Source: Glaciozyma antarctica PI12
Taxonomy: Eukaryota > Basidiomycota > Microbotryomycetes > Kriegeriales > Camptobasidiaceae
Direction: 5' to 3'
Length of the DNA: 64,000 bases
NCBI GenBank assembly: GCA_002917775.1
Contig: KZ627155.1
Location: 114,522-178,521 of the forward strand
The first letter of the stretch is position 1; each line of letters starts with the position of its first letter. The translations under genes and the position numbers were made by a program. Shown piece after piece: positions 9,616 to 20,377 of the stretch. Below the pieces are notes generated by a model. It was not told where the DNA came from, did not search any database, and saw only the letters and a list, made by a program, of their open reading frames with translations.

Positions 9616-11405
9616 GCAAATAACAAGAGCCTGGATCTAAGGAGAGGTTGTAAAGCTTCAGTGATCTAAAGGCCCAGTGCTCAGAAGCATTAGTGCAAGA
9701 GCACGAGAGCAGCAGAAGTTCAAAAGTGGTGCTGATTCCTCGGCCCACCTCGCTCTCTCAAATGCTACTCCTTCTCCTTCATTTGGGCACTGTTAAAGCC
9801 GAATAATCAAGCTTCTCTGAACAATGAGCCGGGGTACCACTTCCAAGGAAGGAAGAAAAGAGAGGGTGGAGAGGAAAAAGAAGGAAAAGGCGGAGTCTAG
9901 GTGCCAATGTTGCTCCTCTCATCCTTTCATTGCCAGCATGACTTCCCATACTTGTGTGCAGACTCAGAAGAAGACAAAAGAGAGATTGCAGCACTCTGAG
10001 AAGGTGTGTGAGGTTCCCAGTTGCTTTCCACTTTTTTGTCTAAAGGATGCTTTGCCCGCTCCTTGTTTCCTTCTGAACTGTCTTCAGACTTACTTGGTCA
10101 AGTCCAGCTGCCTTGTGTTTCCCCGCCCCAAAGTGCTGTTGACGTTGGTTGCTGGTTCTCAATGCGGAACGGAGGTTTGTGTGGTTGCCGCTCTGGGTGA
10201 TAGGGTAGGTCTAAGTCAAGGAAATTGGATGGTGAAAGGAGAGGGGGGATAAGGTGAGGCTTGGAAGAAAGAGAGCGAGGGCTACAAAAATCTAGTACAA
10301 TCCTTTCCTGAACCACGTGCTCCAGTACCGAGTAGGCGGTCCCTCCTTCAAATGTTGGAGTGCTGACTCCTGAGTTGGGACTGATCCGTCCTCCTCATAT
10401 CGAAGTTAATTACTGGCTTTCTTGTGAGCTCAATACTTGAGGAATGGGAGGTGGAGAGGGAAGGGGAGGTCAGGTCTTGCAAAGTTGAACAAGGTCAGAC
10501 GGTGAGGAATGAGGAATGAGAGTTTTTAACGGCTCTTGATCGATGCGTAAGACAGCAGAGATACCTGAGGAAGCTCACGATGTCGCTGGGGAGAAAGGAG
10601 AGCTGATGTTGTCGAGGCAGGTGCTGAGGAAGAGATAAGAAATGATAGGGGCTTTCAAATTTCGGTGGTGGCGGGGGTCAAAGTGGCGCTTCCTGTGCTG
10701 TGACTGCTGAAGGAGTGACGGTGGGTTGCGGGAAGGAATGTTGAACTCCAGCGAGGTCAATTTGCAAAGGAAGGAGGGATGAGGTCCAGTAGCGAGGGTG
10801 AGTGAGGCTTGCGAAGGTCATATGGTGGTTGCAAAGGTTGGTCAACCCTGCGGGAGACAATTGGGAGAAAGCTGGAGATGGTTGTTGATGAGGAGTAGGG
10901 TAGAGCGGCAACATTGTTGAGGAGTTGCTACTCCGAATCATAAGTGAGGGACAAGGAGCATTCGGAACTCAAGGGTGATGCCACTCGTTAACCCTTACCG
11001 CTTGATGCAAGCTGTACCGGTCTAACGCGGCAGAGGCACGGTATCTATTAATCTCTCTGATGGGCTTCAGTGGCATGGAGCGGTGCCGCTTGGGCCCTGC
11101 ACCTTGCACCTGTTCTACAGATCCCCTCCTTGTCATATTCTCTCGTCAAATCATTTTGAATCCAGCGTCCGGTGATTCTACTAGGATATAAACCTATACC
11201 GAAACCGGGAACGGCGCGTTCCGGAGACTAGAAGGAGGAGGAACGGATGTAGCTTCGAAGCCTTTCTCTCCCCTGTTTGCTCAATCTTGAGATTTTTTTT
11301 TGGCTCTTGCTCTTGCTCTTGCCCAGTAGCACTAGGCAGGATCCTTTCTGTACTAAAGACTGTTCCAGATCCCCCAGCGAAGGTCCCATTCTCTGAACTC
11401 CGCTT

Positions 11406-11423
11406 GGGGGGGGGGGGGGGGGG
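11406..11423 (+). repeat. G homopolymer of 18 bases
   Basis: An uninterrupted run of 18 G on the plus strand, about 400 bases beyond the condensin stop codon. It could form a G-quadruplex, and its true length is likely to be uncertain in any sequence read. Confidence 0.9.
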
Positions 11424-11816
11424 CGGCAAGGGCGCACCTTCTCACGGTTGCGGCCAGTGCCTTCTCCTCGCGCTCCTTGCTCAGAGAAACCACTCTTCTC
11501 ACTACCCAGTTGCACAACGGCTCTTTTCGCGCTGTACGACCACTCCCGACCCGTGGTGTAGCTCCAACTTACCCTTTCCCCACTCTCACACTCAAGTCTT
11601 TTGCTCCTCTCCAAGTTCCGCATACGCTTCTCATCCTACTCCATGCTTGTTCTTCCCATTCAAAGTCCGAAGCAGGGTGCATCAACTTGAAGTTGCAGGC
11701 TCGAAAGAGGTAATAAAACAACACGAAAAAGGCGAAACGCGAACCCCTCATCCTCGCTACTCGGGCGACGACGGCGGTGTAGTCTGTGCTCGACGTTTTG
11801 CTGCAAGAAAGACATG

Positions 11817-14800
11817 TCAACAAACGTCATGAAAGCTGCTCGGAAAGAGGGACAACGCACGTCGAGCTTTCGCCTTGGTCGCCTTCTTTTTCTGCCTCTG
11901 AACCTTCTTCTGCACCTCCTGGTCCTCCGTCCCCTTCGCTCGGTGCTCCTCGAGTGCGTCACCAAACTCCTTGAGGTCCGCCTCGTTCTTCGACGCCTTG
12001 TTGTTGACCGCCTGCGCCATCGGATCAGTCAAAGTCAACGAGCGCAGGCAGCCTCGCGACGCACCTTGTTCAAAATCTCCTTGAAGTACTTGTAGACCGT
12101 CTCCTCGTGAAGCTTGTCTTGGTAGAAAGGTAGACCTGGAGAGGAGCGGGATTAGCGCCAGTCCTTCCAATGCTGAGCGAAGCGAGCGAACCCTCAACGA
12201 GCTTCTTGACAGCAATCTCCGAGTTGAACGGCAGCAGCGAGAGGCAGAAGGCAATATCGCGCCATTGACGAGGCTCGGGAGCCGCCTGAAAGCGCTGGCA
12301 GAGCTTCTCGACGATGCTTTCGGCCTCGCGTTTCTGCAGAAGGAGACGCATCAGTTTGAACCTCGCGGAAGAGCGATGAGGAGCGCACCTTGTCAACGAA
12401 GGTGAAGATGAACTTCATCGACTTGCAGAAGGTCTCCTCGTTGACGGGAGCGGCGCCGCTCGAGAGGTGGCTGATGATGTCAGGGAGGTTGTTGTAGATC
12501 GCCTTGTCCTTGGTCGAGAGCTCGGTGAAGAAGAGGTGAGCGAGGTCGCTGATCCGCTTGTCGTCGTCCTCGAGACACTTGGCCATCTCGCCGAGCTGTC
12601 CCTTGACCTTGATCATGCCGTTGAGAATGAGGTGGGTGAGGACCATGAGCGTGTTCTTCTTGACGGTGAGGTCCTTGTCGTGAAGGCCGGCGTAAAGGCG
12701 GTCGCTGTTCTCGTCCATGATGGTCGAGAAGCAGACGGCAATGTCTCCGAGCGCGATGACGATGTTGCTCCGCACGGCGGGTTCGCGCGACGTCTCGAGG
12801 ATCTTGAAGAGGAGGAGAAGGTGCTCCTCGCAGAACTTGGCGCTGACGCACATGAACTTGCCGAGGGCGAGCGTGGCGGCCGTCTTGAGCATCGGGTTCT
12901 GAAGTACGGAGGTCGTCAGTATTTGTCCCGTGAGGAAAAGCGAGAGAACGCACGCGGTAGACCTTCGGAAACCCAACGATCGTCGCAGCCATAGGTCCAA
13001 AGACGGCGAGCAGCGACTGAGGTCCGTACAGCAGCTCCGTCTCCTTCGCATGAGCGATCACGTCGCCGATATCGTCCTCGACCGATCCCGCGACCTGGTC
13101 GAGCTCGTCCTGACCGGCCGACTTGGCGCCCGCCTTCTTGTCCTCCTCGGCCTTCCTCCGCTTGATGTCGCGCTCGACAAGCTCGAGATGAACGAGCTGC
13201 TTGATGGCGCAGTGGCCGGCGACGAAGATGAGCTGGCTGAGCTGGAAGGCGTTGCCGAATGCGGGGAGCTGAGTCTTGGGCTTCGCGTGCGATCCCGCTG
13301 CTGACGGCGCTCGTCCGGCCTGGCTCTTCAAATCGTCGACGACCGCTTCGATATCGACCGCTGCGTCGTCCTCGGGCGTCGGCTCGTCCTCCTCCTCAGC
13401 GACGGGCGCGGGGACTGGTTGGGGTCCGAAGACGCGCGTAGTCATCTCGCGAATGATGACGGAGCAGAGCGCGTCGGGCTGGTCTCCAAGGCCGTAGATC
13501 GTGTTGAGAGCTTGTTCGGCCATGCTGAACCTGCAGCGAAGAGTGGTCAGCAAGATTCCTGCGTAGACGAAAGGCGAGTACGCACCACTCCTTGCGTGTC
13601 GAAGGGTGCTGGAGCGTGTCCTGTAGTCGCACGAAAACTGGGCTGTCCATCGGTAGTCGCACTGAGACGTCCTCGAGTGAGCCTGGACGAAGCTGCATCA
13701 GCAACTGCGCGCTTCGAGTTCGAGAACAAGAACACTCACCTTTGACCTTCTTGACGCTGCCCGAAACGCGGTTGAGAGCGATGCAAGTGTACTTGGCGAG
13801 AACGAGGTCCGCCTGCAGCAGAGATGTCGGCGTCAGCGAAGAGGAGGAGTCACCAGCGAGGCTCGAACGCACCTTGCCGTGAGGACCGAGACCAATCTTG
13901 AGGAGCGTCTCGACGTGATCGGCGACGACCTCGGGCCTGGGAGCGGCGAACATGCCCAAGACGATGATGGCTCCTCGACGCTGGAACCTCGGAATCTCCT
14001 TTGGCGTGCCTAAAGCGAACAGCGTCAGGCTCGAAGCGCGCGAGGAGAGGGAGAGAAGACGTACTGTAGACCTGCCACAGCTTCGTGATAACGTCGTCGT
14101 CCACGACTCCTTTCGCCATCATAACGCCGAGAAGCTGCTCGAGCGAGGTGAGCTCCGCCAGCGTCGCATCGTTCGTAAGTCTGCGCATCGTTCGTACATC
14201 AGCGATTGTCCGACAGCGAGGCAGCGAGGACGACGCACTCGATCACGTTCTTCGCGACGCGGCTGACCTGCTCTTTGGGCGAGAGGTCGGCGACGGGCTC
14301 AAAATAGAGCTGCGAGTAGCACTCGATGAGACGCGAGCGGATCCCCTTGACCCCCTGTCGCCCTCCTCCCTCCGTCGTGGCCTCGTCCTTGGACCAGATG
14401 AGATGAAGCATGCGCTTGACACCCTTCTGCGGAATCAAGAGCTCGTGTTAGTCCCCTTGCAAGACGAGGGGCTTAGAGAAAAGGACGAACCTCGGCCGAA
14501 TCGATGCGATACTCGTACGCGATCTTGAAAAAGTCCATCGCCTCGAGAACCTCGCTCTTGACCGTCGACGCCAGCAAATCCGCGACGGTGTCCATCGCGC
14601 GATCGAGCTGCTCGATGAAGGAGATGGCGTCGGCGTAGTACTTCTTCGTAAGGCGGAGGCGAGTGAGGGTGTCCTGGTCGACCGAGGCGAGGAGGTGCGA
14701 CTGGTCTGCAGCAGCGAGGTCGATCCCGTCCGACTTGCGAGGCTTCGCCTTGCTAACCCTGGGCTTGGACTTCGCACGCGCCTTCTTTGGCGTCTTGAGC

Positions 14801-16831
14801 TCCTCCTCGTCCTCCTCCCCCGGCTCCTTCTTGACGTTCTCCTCCTCCTCGCCCTCCTCCAAAGCGTCCTCATCCTCCTCCTCGACATCCTCCATCATCT
14901 CCCTCGCCTCCGCCATCGCCGCCGCCTCGACCGCGTTCGGCAGATCCAGCGGCGCCAACTCCTTCTCAAGCGCCTCGTACCGTCCCTGCCACTCGGCCAT
15001 CGACAACTCGCCTCCGTGCATCCGTCCGTACGGGTGGGTTTGGATGAGTTTCCGGAGGAGGGCGATGCAGTTCTTGCGGACTTGAGACGACTTGTCCTCA
15101 AGCGAGCGGATCGTGAGGTCTGTGAGGCGGATGCGAAGCTTGGGGAACTTGGCGGGGAGGCTACGAAGTCGTCGTTAGCTTTTTTTTGAGAAAGAGCAGG
15201 GATAGAGACGCACTCGCAGGTCTTGAGCAGGACGACGGCGACCTTGCTGCGAACGTAAGAGTTGAGGTCGAGGAACCTCTCAAACAGAAGCTCGAAGAAG
15301 GCTTCCAGCTGGCGCTTCTGCTGCTCGGGATTCTCGTCGAGGCCTGAGGTCGTCGAGAGCTCTTTGATGAGGAGGCCGATAACTTCGAGGATGGCCATGC
15401 GCATGGGGTACGACTGCAGCGAGCGTTAGCGGCGTGCATGAGAAGAAAGTCAGAGGCGTACCTCGCTGTCGAGATGCTTCTGAAGAAGGGCGATCTGCTT
15501 GAGGACGAGACGAGGGGAGACCTCGGCGAGGCGGATGAGGAACTTGGAGAAGGAGCGAGGGCCCTTCGTGTCCTGCGCGTTGAACTGCTTTTCGGCGATC
15601 TCCCTGGTGGCATGGATTAGGAGAGTCAAAAGGGAGAGCGAGAGGGACGCACCGAAGGACCTCCTCGCCCAGTTGCGAGTAATCGAACTCCTTCGCGAGA
15701 ATCGTCACGAGCTCCGCCATCGGCTCCGAGAGATGCTCCGTGTACTGGAGGTTCTGCATAATAGTCATCTGGGCGCCTGGAAGTGGGAAGGGTCAGGAGC
15801 TTCATGGGGCGAGGCGAGGAGGGACGCACTGAACGCCTGGCCGTGATTCTTCGCCGCGATGCTGATAACCTTGTACACGCCCAGCTTAATATCGACGTTC
15901 TTCATGTAGACCTCGGACTCGGCGATCAAGTTGGCAGGCTTCATAAAGCAGTTCCTGCAGGGCGCGTTAGCTCTCCGCAAACAGCTGCTTCTCCAGCTCC
16001 TGCGCCGCTCAGAACGGGACTCACGAGACGAACGTGTCCCTCTCAGGAGTAGTCTGCCAGATTCGCTCTGTCCGCAACCTCAGCACCTTGGCCATCACCG
16101 CCAGCGCCTCTGGAATCGAGTCGGTCCATGAGAACTCGTCCTTGCGCTTCTTCGCCGTCGTCTTCGTGACCTTGGCCTTCTGCAGTCACCACCGTATTAG
16201 CTCCTTCTCCTTCCGACACCACACGAGAACCAACGCACCTTCTTTCCGTTCGCTCCAAGCGTCATCTCCGCCGCCGCCTTGCTCACCGCGCCGCGCTCGG
16301 CAGCCGTAACGAACCACTGCAGCAAGAACGCGTACATCTCCAGCGCCTGCTTATGCGACCTGTACGCCGCGTGATCCGTTGGGTCGTTGTCCCTCGCCGT
16401 CGCCTCGATCTCGTTGAGGAAGCCTGTGGAACGGGAGGTTAGTAAACAACGAGGATTTTCGGGCGGAGAGGGCGCGGCGGACCGGAGGAGATGGAGTCGA
16501 GAAGTTTGTTGAGAGTGGGGCCTTGGAGGTGGTCGGAGTGCCTGCGGAGAGGTGAGATGAAGCGCAGGGAGGGCAGAGGAGAACGTACTTGAGCATGCTC
16601 CGGAAGGTGTCAAAGACCTCTGCCGCCTGGATCGCCTGCGACTCGCCGGTGATGGTGTCCACAATACCTGTGCGCGCGCGTCAGTGGCACCTTGACGGGC
16701 AGGACGGCGGGCGTACCGTTGAGCACCATGTTGACCTCGGCGGGATCCATTGTATCGAGTTCGAGCTGGTTCGGGAAGTCATAGTTGCCGTTTGCGAGGG
16801 CTGACAGCTCCTCCTGGAGTAAGAACTCCAT
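11817..16831 (-). CDS. CND1: Condensin complex subunit 1 (Cnd1/Ycs4/NCAPD2 family)
   Basis: HEAT-repeat subunit of condensin, which compacts and separates mitotic chromosomes. The conserved C-terminal HEAT block is plain at about 12430-12900: VRSNIVIALGDIAVCF, then LTVKKNTLMVLTHLILNGM and IKVKGQLGEMAKCLEDDD, as in NCAPD2 and Ycs4. The start at 16831 (MEFLLQEELSALANG) is the first Met of a clear N-terminal exon. At least a dozen short introns divide the gene, and the last joins FKEILNK to AVNNKASKNEAD. A strongly acidic, lysine-rich linker lies at about 14750-14890. The tail is basic (KKVQRQKKKATKAKARR) before the stop at 11817, fitting a DNA-binding or nuclear-targeting end. The family assignment is firm, but individual exon borders in the N-terminal half were not all checked. 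The gene is divergent from SEC62. Confidence 0.92.
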
Positions 16832-16994
16832 GCTAGGATTGCTCTGACGGGGTCGGCGAGAGTCGAGTGAGCGTTGGTGGGAACAGAGACTGGTCGACGC
16901 GAAGTCGTTTTCGAGCGCGCGACGTCGTGCGCTCCTTATCCTCCTCCCCAGCTCCGACTCGCCTTTACTTCTTCCTTTCCCCGCTTGCTCGACT
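16832..16994. promoter_or_regulatory. Shared divergent promoter CND1/SEC62
   Basis: 163 bases separate the two start codons. The stretch is CT/GA-rich with no TATA box that I can see. Both genes must draw on it or on each other's 5' ends. Confidence 0.6.
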
Positions 16995-17919
16995 ATGGAG
17001 AACCAGGCAACAGCACCACGTACGTGTCTGCGCTTCCTCTTGCCCTCGTGCCACCAGCTCACGCTCCCCTCTCCTCAGCCGAGCTCAAGGCGGTCGTGGA
17101 CTGGCTACGGAACAAGGCAGGGATGAAGACTCGCGTAGGGCTATTAAATGGCAAGCGTGTGGACTACTTCAAGGGTGCGCTCTCCCTCCAGTCTCGCTCG
17201 GGCATGACGCTGAACTCGTGCTCGGCTCCACGTAGGACGTTCCGCCATCAAAGCTGTCCTCTCTCCCGCCTACGCCAAGCTCAAGAAGGTCCCGCAAGTC
17301 GCCGACGAAGCCAGCGCGATCGAGCTCCTCCACTCCCTCATCCCCCACACCTTCTACCTCCGCGTCGCGCGCGGCCAGGCCGTCCCCGGCGGCAACAAGA
17401 TGCTGCAGGTCAACCCTCAGCAGATGTTTGCGCCGGACGAGTACTACGCCTGGTTCGTCGAGGCGAACCAGTTCAAGGTCCAAGTCGGCGCGTACGCCAT
17501 GGTCGCCGTCGTCCTCGCCGCCGTCATGTTCCCCCTTTGGCCCATCTCGATGCGAATCGGCGTGTGGTACCTCTCTATGGGAGTCCTCGGCCTCGTAGGA
17601 ATCTTCTTTGGCATCGCCATCTTCCGCCTCATCTTCTGGGTCATCACCATCGTCGTCGCCAAGCCTGGGATTTGGATCTTCCCGAACCTGTTTGCGGACG
17701 TCGGATTCGTGAGTCGTGCCCGGCCATGTGCGGGGAGCAGGAGCTAACGAGCTCGTGCAGGTGGATTCCTTTATTCCGGGCTGGGGTTGGGACAGTCCAG
17801 AGAAGAAGAAGAAGGGCGGAGCGAAGAAGGAGAAGAGGGAGAAGAGGGAGAAGGCACCAAAGAGCGGAGGGGAGAGCGAGGGACCTCGAATCGTCGAGCT
17901 GGGCTCGGGCGAAGAGTAG
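16995..17919 (+). CDS. SEC62: Sec62, ER protein translocation subunit
   Basis: Membrane partner of Sec63/Sec61 for post-translational import into the endoplasmic reticulum. Four exons (16995-17019, 17079-17174, 17236-17708, 17761-17919) give 250 residues. The N-terminal cytosolic domain contains ELKAVVDWLRNKAGMKTR and RVDYFKGRSAIKAVL, typical of the family. Two hydrophobic segments follow: VGAYAMVAVVLAAVMFPLWP, then a long one through VWYLSMGVLGLVGIFFGIAI to IVV. Between them lies the short PISMRIG loop. The conserved WIFPNLFADVGFVDSF...W stretch comes after the membrane part, then a lysine-rich tail (KKKKGGAKKEKREKREK). Length and order match fungal Sec62. The first coding exon is only 25 bases. 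Confidence 0.95.
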
Positions 17920-18074
17920 TGCGGTCCGTAATGGAGGAGTGCGGCTACCAAGGACGCGCGTGGAGAGGGTCAGCGCAGCTAACTGCAGTGCGCGCCTTCG
18001 ATCTCTCGCTCCAAGGAATCCTGATCCTACAACACCGCGTTCCACGCGTCTCTATGCGACCCCGCCGCCCACGT

Positions 18075-18842
18075 CTATGCCTTGCTGTCCCCCACCAGCC
18101 CTTCCACCAGCCCTCTCACCTCGTCCTTCCCCATCCTATCCCTCACCTCCCCCTCGAGCGGCAAGCTCAACCTGAACGCGTCCTTCGCATTCAGGTAGAA
18201 TCGGTACAGCCGCTTCTCCTTGATGAACCCGAGCTTACGGTAGAACCCCAGCGCCGCGACGTTGTCCGCTTCCGTCTCGAGGACGACCTCCTCGCAGCCA
18301 TTGAGCGCCATCTCCGAAATCGCTAGCCGAGCTAGCTGCGTAGCTGTAACGTACGACCGTCAGCTGCACTCTGCCCGAAAGATGCGACGGAATAGGGAGA
18401 GGAGGACGTACCGACTCCCTGACCTCGGTAAGCTTCTCGCGTCGAGAGCATGGCGAGGTACCCGCGATCCAGCTTCCCCCGATGCACCTCCTGCTTGCAC
18501 ACGATAGTCCCGACCGCCAGATCCCCAGCGTACGCCTGCAGCACAGCATCAGCGCCCCTCCCTCCATCCCTCCGCTCAGCGCACCATGAAGCACAAATGC
18601 GGCCTAGCGCTCTTCGTCAGCTCTTCTCTCTCGTCCGCGCGTGGGAGCTGAGCGCACCAGTCATTTAGGAAGTAACGGTACGTGTAGAAGTTGTAAGGCT
18701 CGCTCAGCTCAGAGTCGACGAGGTCCATGATCGCTGGGACCTCGGATTCGCCCTGGTAGCGCGTGTAACGGATTGGCGGTGCCGGAGAGGAGAGGGAAAG
18801 CGACGCCAGGGGCAGAGAAGGGCTAGGAGGTCGTACTTCCAT
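18075..18842 (-). CDS. NAA30: N-alpha-acetyltransferase 30, NatC catalytic subunit (Mak3)
   Basis: Acetylates the N-terminus of proteins beginning Met-Leu/Ile/Phe/Trp as the catalytic part of NatC. Three exons are visible. The first encodes the N-terminal extension and the conserved DSELSEPYNFYTYRYFLNDW segment. The second encodes GTIVCKQEVHRGKLDRGYLA and the acetyl-CoA loop YRGQG. The third carries EVVLETEADNVAALGFYRKL, GFIKEKRLYRFYLN and DAFRL, all hallmarks of NAA30. The start at 18842 gives an N-terminal extension of about 40 residues, proline/serine-rich and probably disordered, ahead of the GNAT fold. A short non-conserved tail follows the core. The gene is divergent from the nitrilase across 148 bases. 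Confidence 0.93.
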
Positions 18843-18990
18843 CCTTGAGGTTGTGGGAGGAAAGCAAGGCGCTGGCTAAGTGCCGTCGCGCTTTCGCCGG
18901 CGCTGCTGCCGAGAGCTCCTCACCGCTTGTCCTCCTCCCACCTCCTCCAATCCTCTCTTCTGCTCCTACGTCGCTCTCAGGAACTCAAGA
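18843..18990. promoter_or_regulatory. Shared divergent promoter NAA30/nitrilase
   Basis: 148 bases between two start codons pointing apart, with pyrimidine-rich tracts (ctcctcccacctcctcc) just before the nitrilase start. Confidence 0.55.
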
Positions 18991-20377
18991 ATGGCTCCCA
19001 TCCGCGTCGCTGCGATCCAGGCCTCTCCAATCGCCTACGACCTCCCCGCAACGCTCTCGAAGCTGCGTGTCCTCGTCTCGACCGCCGCGACCGAAGGTGC
19101 CAAGCTCGTCGTTCTCCCCGAAGCGTTCCTGAGCGCGTACCCGCGCAACCTTGGGTTCAAGATCGGCTCGAGGACGGACGAGGACCGCGAGTGGTTCGGC
19201 AAATATGTGGAGGTGAGCCGGATTGCGGGGGAGCCGAGTGGGAGATGGAGCTGATGAGTGAGTGCAGAGCAGCGTTAGGATTCCCGAGGGTGCGGAGGGG
19301 TTGGATTGGCTTGCGTCTGGCGATGCGAGGACGGAGGGAGCTGAGTTCGCGGCGTTCACGGAGCTCTGTAGGATCGCAAGGGACAGCAGCACCGTAAGTC
19401 GTTCAGCTCCAGCGGCAAGCAGGCAGTTGACGTGTATTTGCTACGATCAGCATCTCTCGGTCGGCATCATCGAGCGCGCCTTGATCGGCTCGACCCTCTG
19501 GTGCACCAGTCTGCTCTTCTCCGAAACCGGCGTTCTCCTTTGTGCGTTCTCAATTTCTGACTCACTCAGACGAAGCCAGAGACTAACCACACCGCTTATC
19601 AGCGAAGCACCGCAAGCTTCAACCTACCGCCGCCGAGCGAGTCGTTTGGTCCCAAGGTCACGCTCGCAACCCCTCTCCCTCATCCCCCGAGGGCTCGACC
19701 GACAACCTCCCCGTGGCCGACACGTCTATTGGCAAGGTCGGTTCAGATCTTCTCTCTCCTCCACATTTATGAGGCTGACGCCACGAGGACAGATCGGAGG
19801 ATTGATCTGCTGGGAGCACTTCATGCCGCTTCCTCGCTACGCGCTCTACCAGAAGGGCGTAGAGATGTGCGTCGAACTATTTCTCCTTCCCCTGCAATTA
19901 CTAACGCAGACGATACAGCTGGACTGCCCCCACCGCCGACGGCCGCGACACCTGGGCTCCCTCAATGCAGCACATCGCACAAGAGGGTCGCTGCTTCGTC
20001 ATCTCCTGTTCGTCCCTCTCCCCATTGCTTGCTCGCGCTCTAACAATATTCTACAGCGAATCAATTCCACAAGAGCTCCGACTTCCCCACCTCCTACCCT
20101 CCCCTCGCCACCCGCGCCGACCTCCCCTCCGACGGCGAAGTGTGGTGCCGCGGTGGGAGCTGCATCGTCGATCCCTTGGGTCGAATTATCGCAGGTCCGC
20201 TGTGGGATACCGAAGGAATTATTTCTGCGGAGGTGAGTACCGACGTGGCGGTGCGGTGGAGGGGGCTGATGCGTGGCGCAGATTGACGTGGCGAAGTTGG
20301 CGGGGTACAAGCTCGACTTTGATGCGGTGGGACATTATTCGAGGGACGATCTGTTTGAGCTGAAGATCAAGGAGTAG
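18991..20377 (+). CDS. Nitrilase (C-N hydrolase, aliphatic nitrilase/cyanide-hydrolysing type)
   Basis: Hydrolyses a nitrile (R-CN) to the acid and ammonia, presumably in the cytosol. The catalytic triad of the nitrilase superfamily is complete: Glu in [15 protein letters not shown], Lys in KHRKLQPT, and Cys in [17 protein letters not shown]. The CWEHFMPL context and the [12 protein letters not shown] and [18 protein letters not shown] stretches place it with true nitrilases rather than with Nit1/Nit2 or beta-ureidopropionase. Several 50-60-base introns interrupt it, and the exon joining SKHRKLQPT was checked in frame. The start at 18991 gives [18 protein letters not shown], the usual beginning of the fold, so no targeting peptide is present. 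The stop at 20377 follows the conserved [11 protein letters not shown] end. The exact substrate cannot be read from sequence. Confidence 0.92.

Larger units (their letters stand above)
7819..11816. other. Gene-poor stretch with small repeats
   Basis: About 4 kb in which no open frame resembles a known family. Frames such as 8444-9100 plus, 9824-10252 plus and 11287-11832 plus lack motifs and splice-consistent partners. The stretch holds a degenerate 54-base tandem repeat, a 73-base direct repeat around one N, a 21-base palindrome and an 18-base G run, listed separately. Its last few hundred bases are the likely 3' flank of the condensin gene. Confidence 0.5.

Noticed and set aside
9824-10252. 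Plus-strand open frame with a lysine-rich start and several cysteines
   Set aside because: The cysteines are not spaced as in a zinc finger, and there is no supporting context.
11287-11832. Plus-strand frame through the G run opposite the condensin 3' end
   Set aside because: The glycine stretch comes from the 18-base G run, the frame overlaps the true condensin stop region, and no homology is visible.
14663-15085. Serine-rich plus-strand frame opposite condensin
   Set aside because: It is the shadow of the acidic/lysine-rich linker of the condensin subunit on the other strand.
16874-18175. Long plus-strand frame of 433 codons overlapping SEC62
   Set aside because: It shares SEC62 residues only in its first exons, then reads through introns in the wrong frame; the spliced Sec62 model explains the region.
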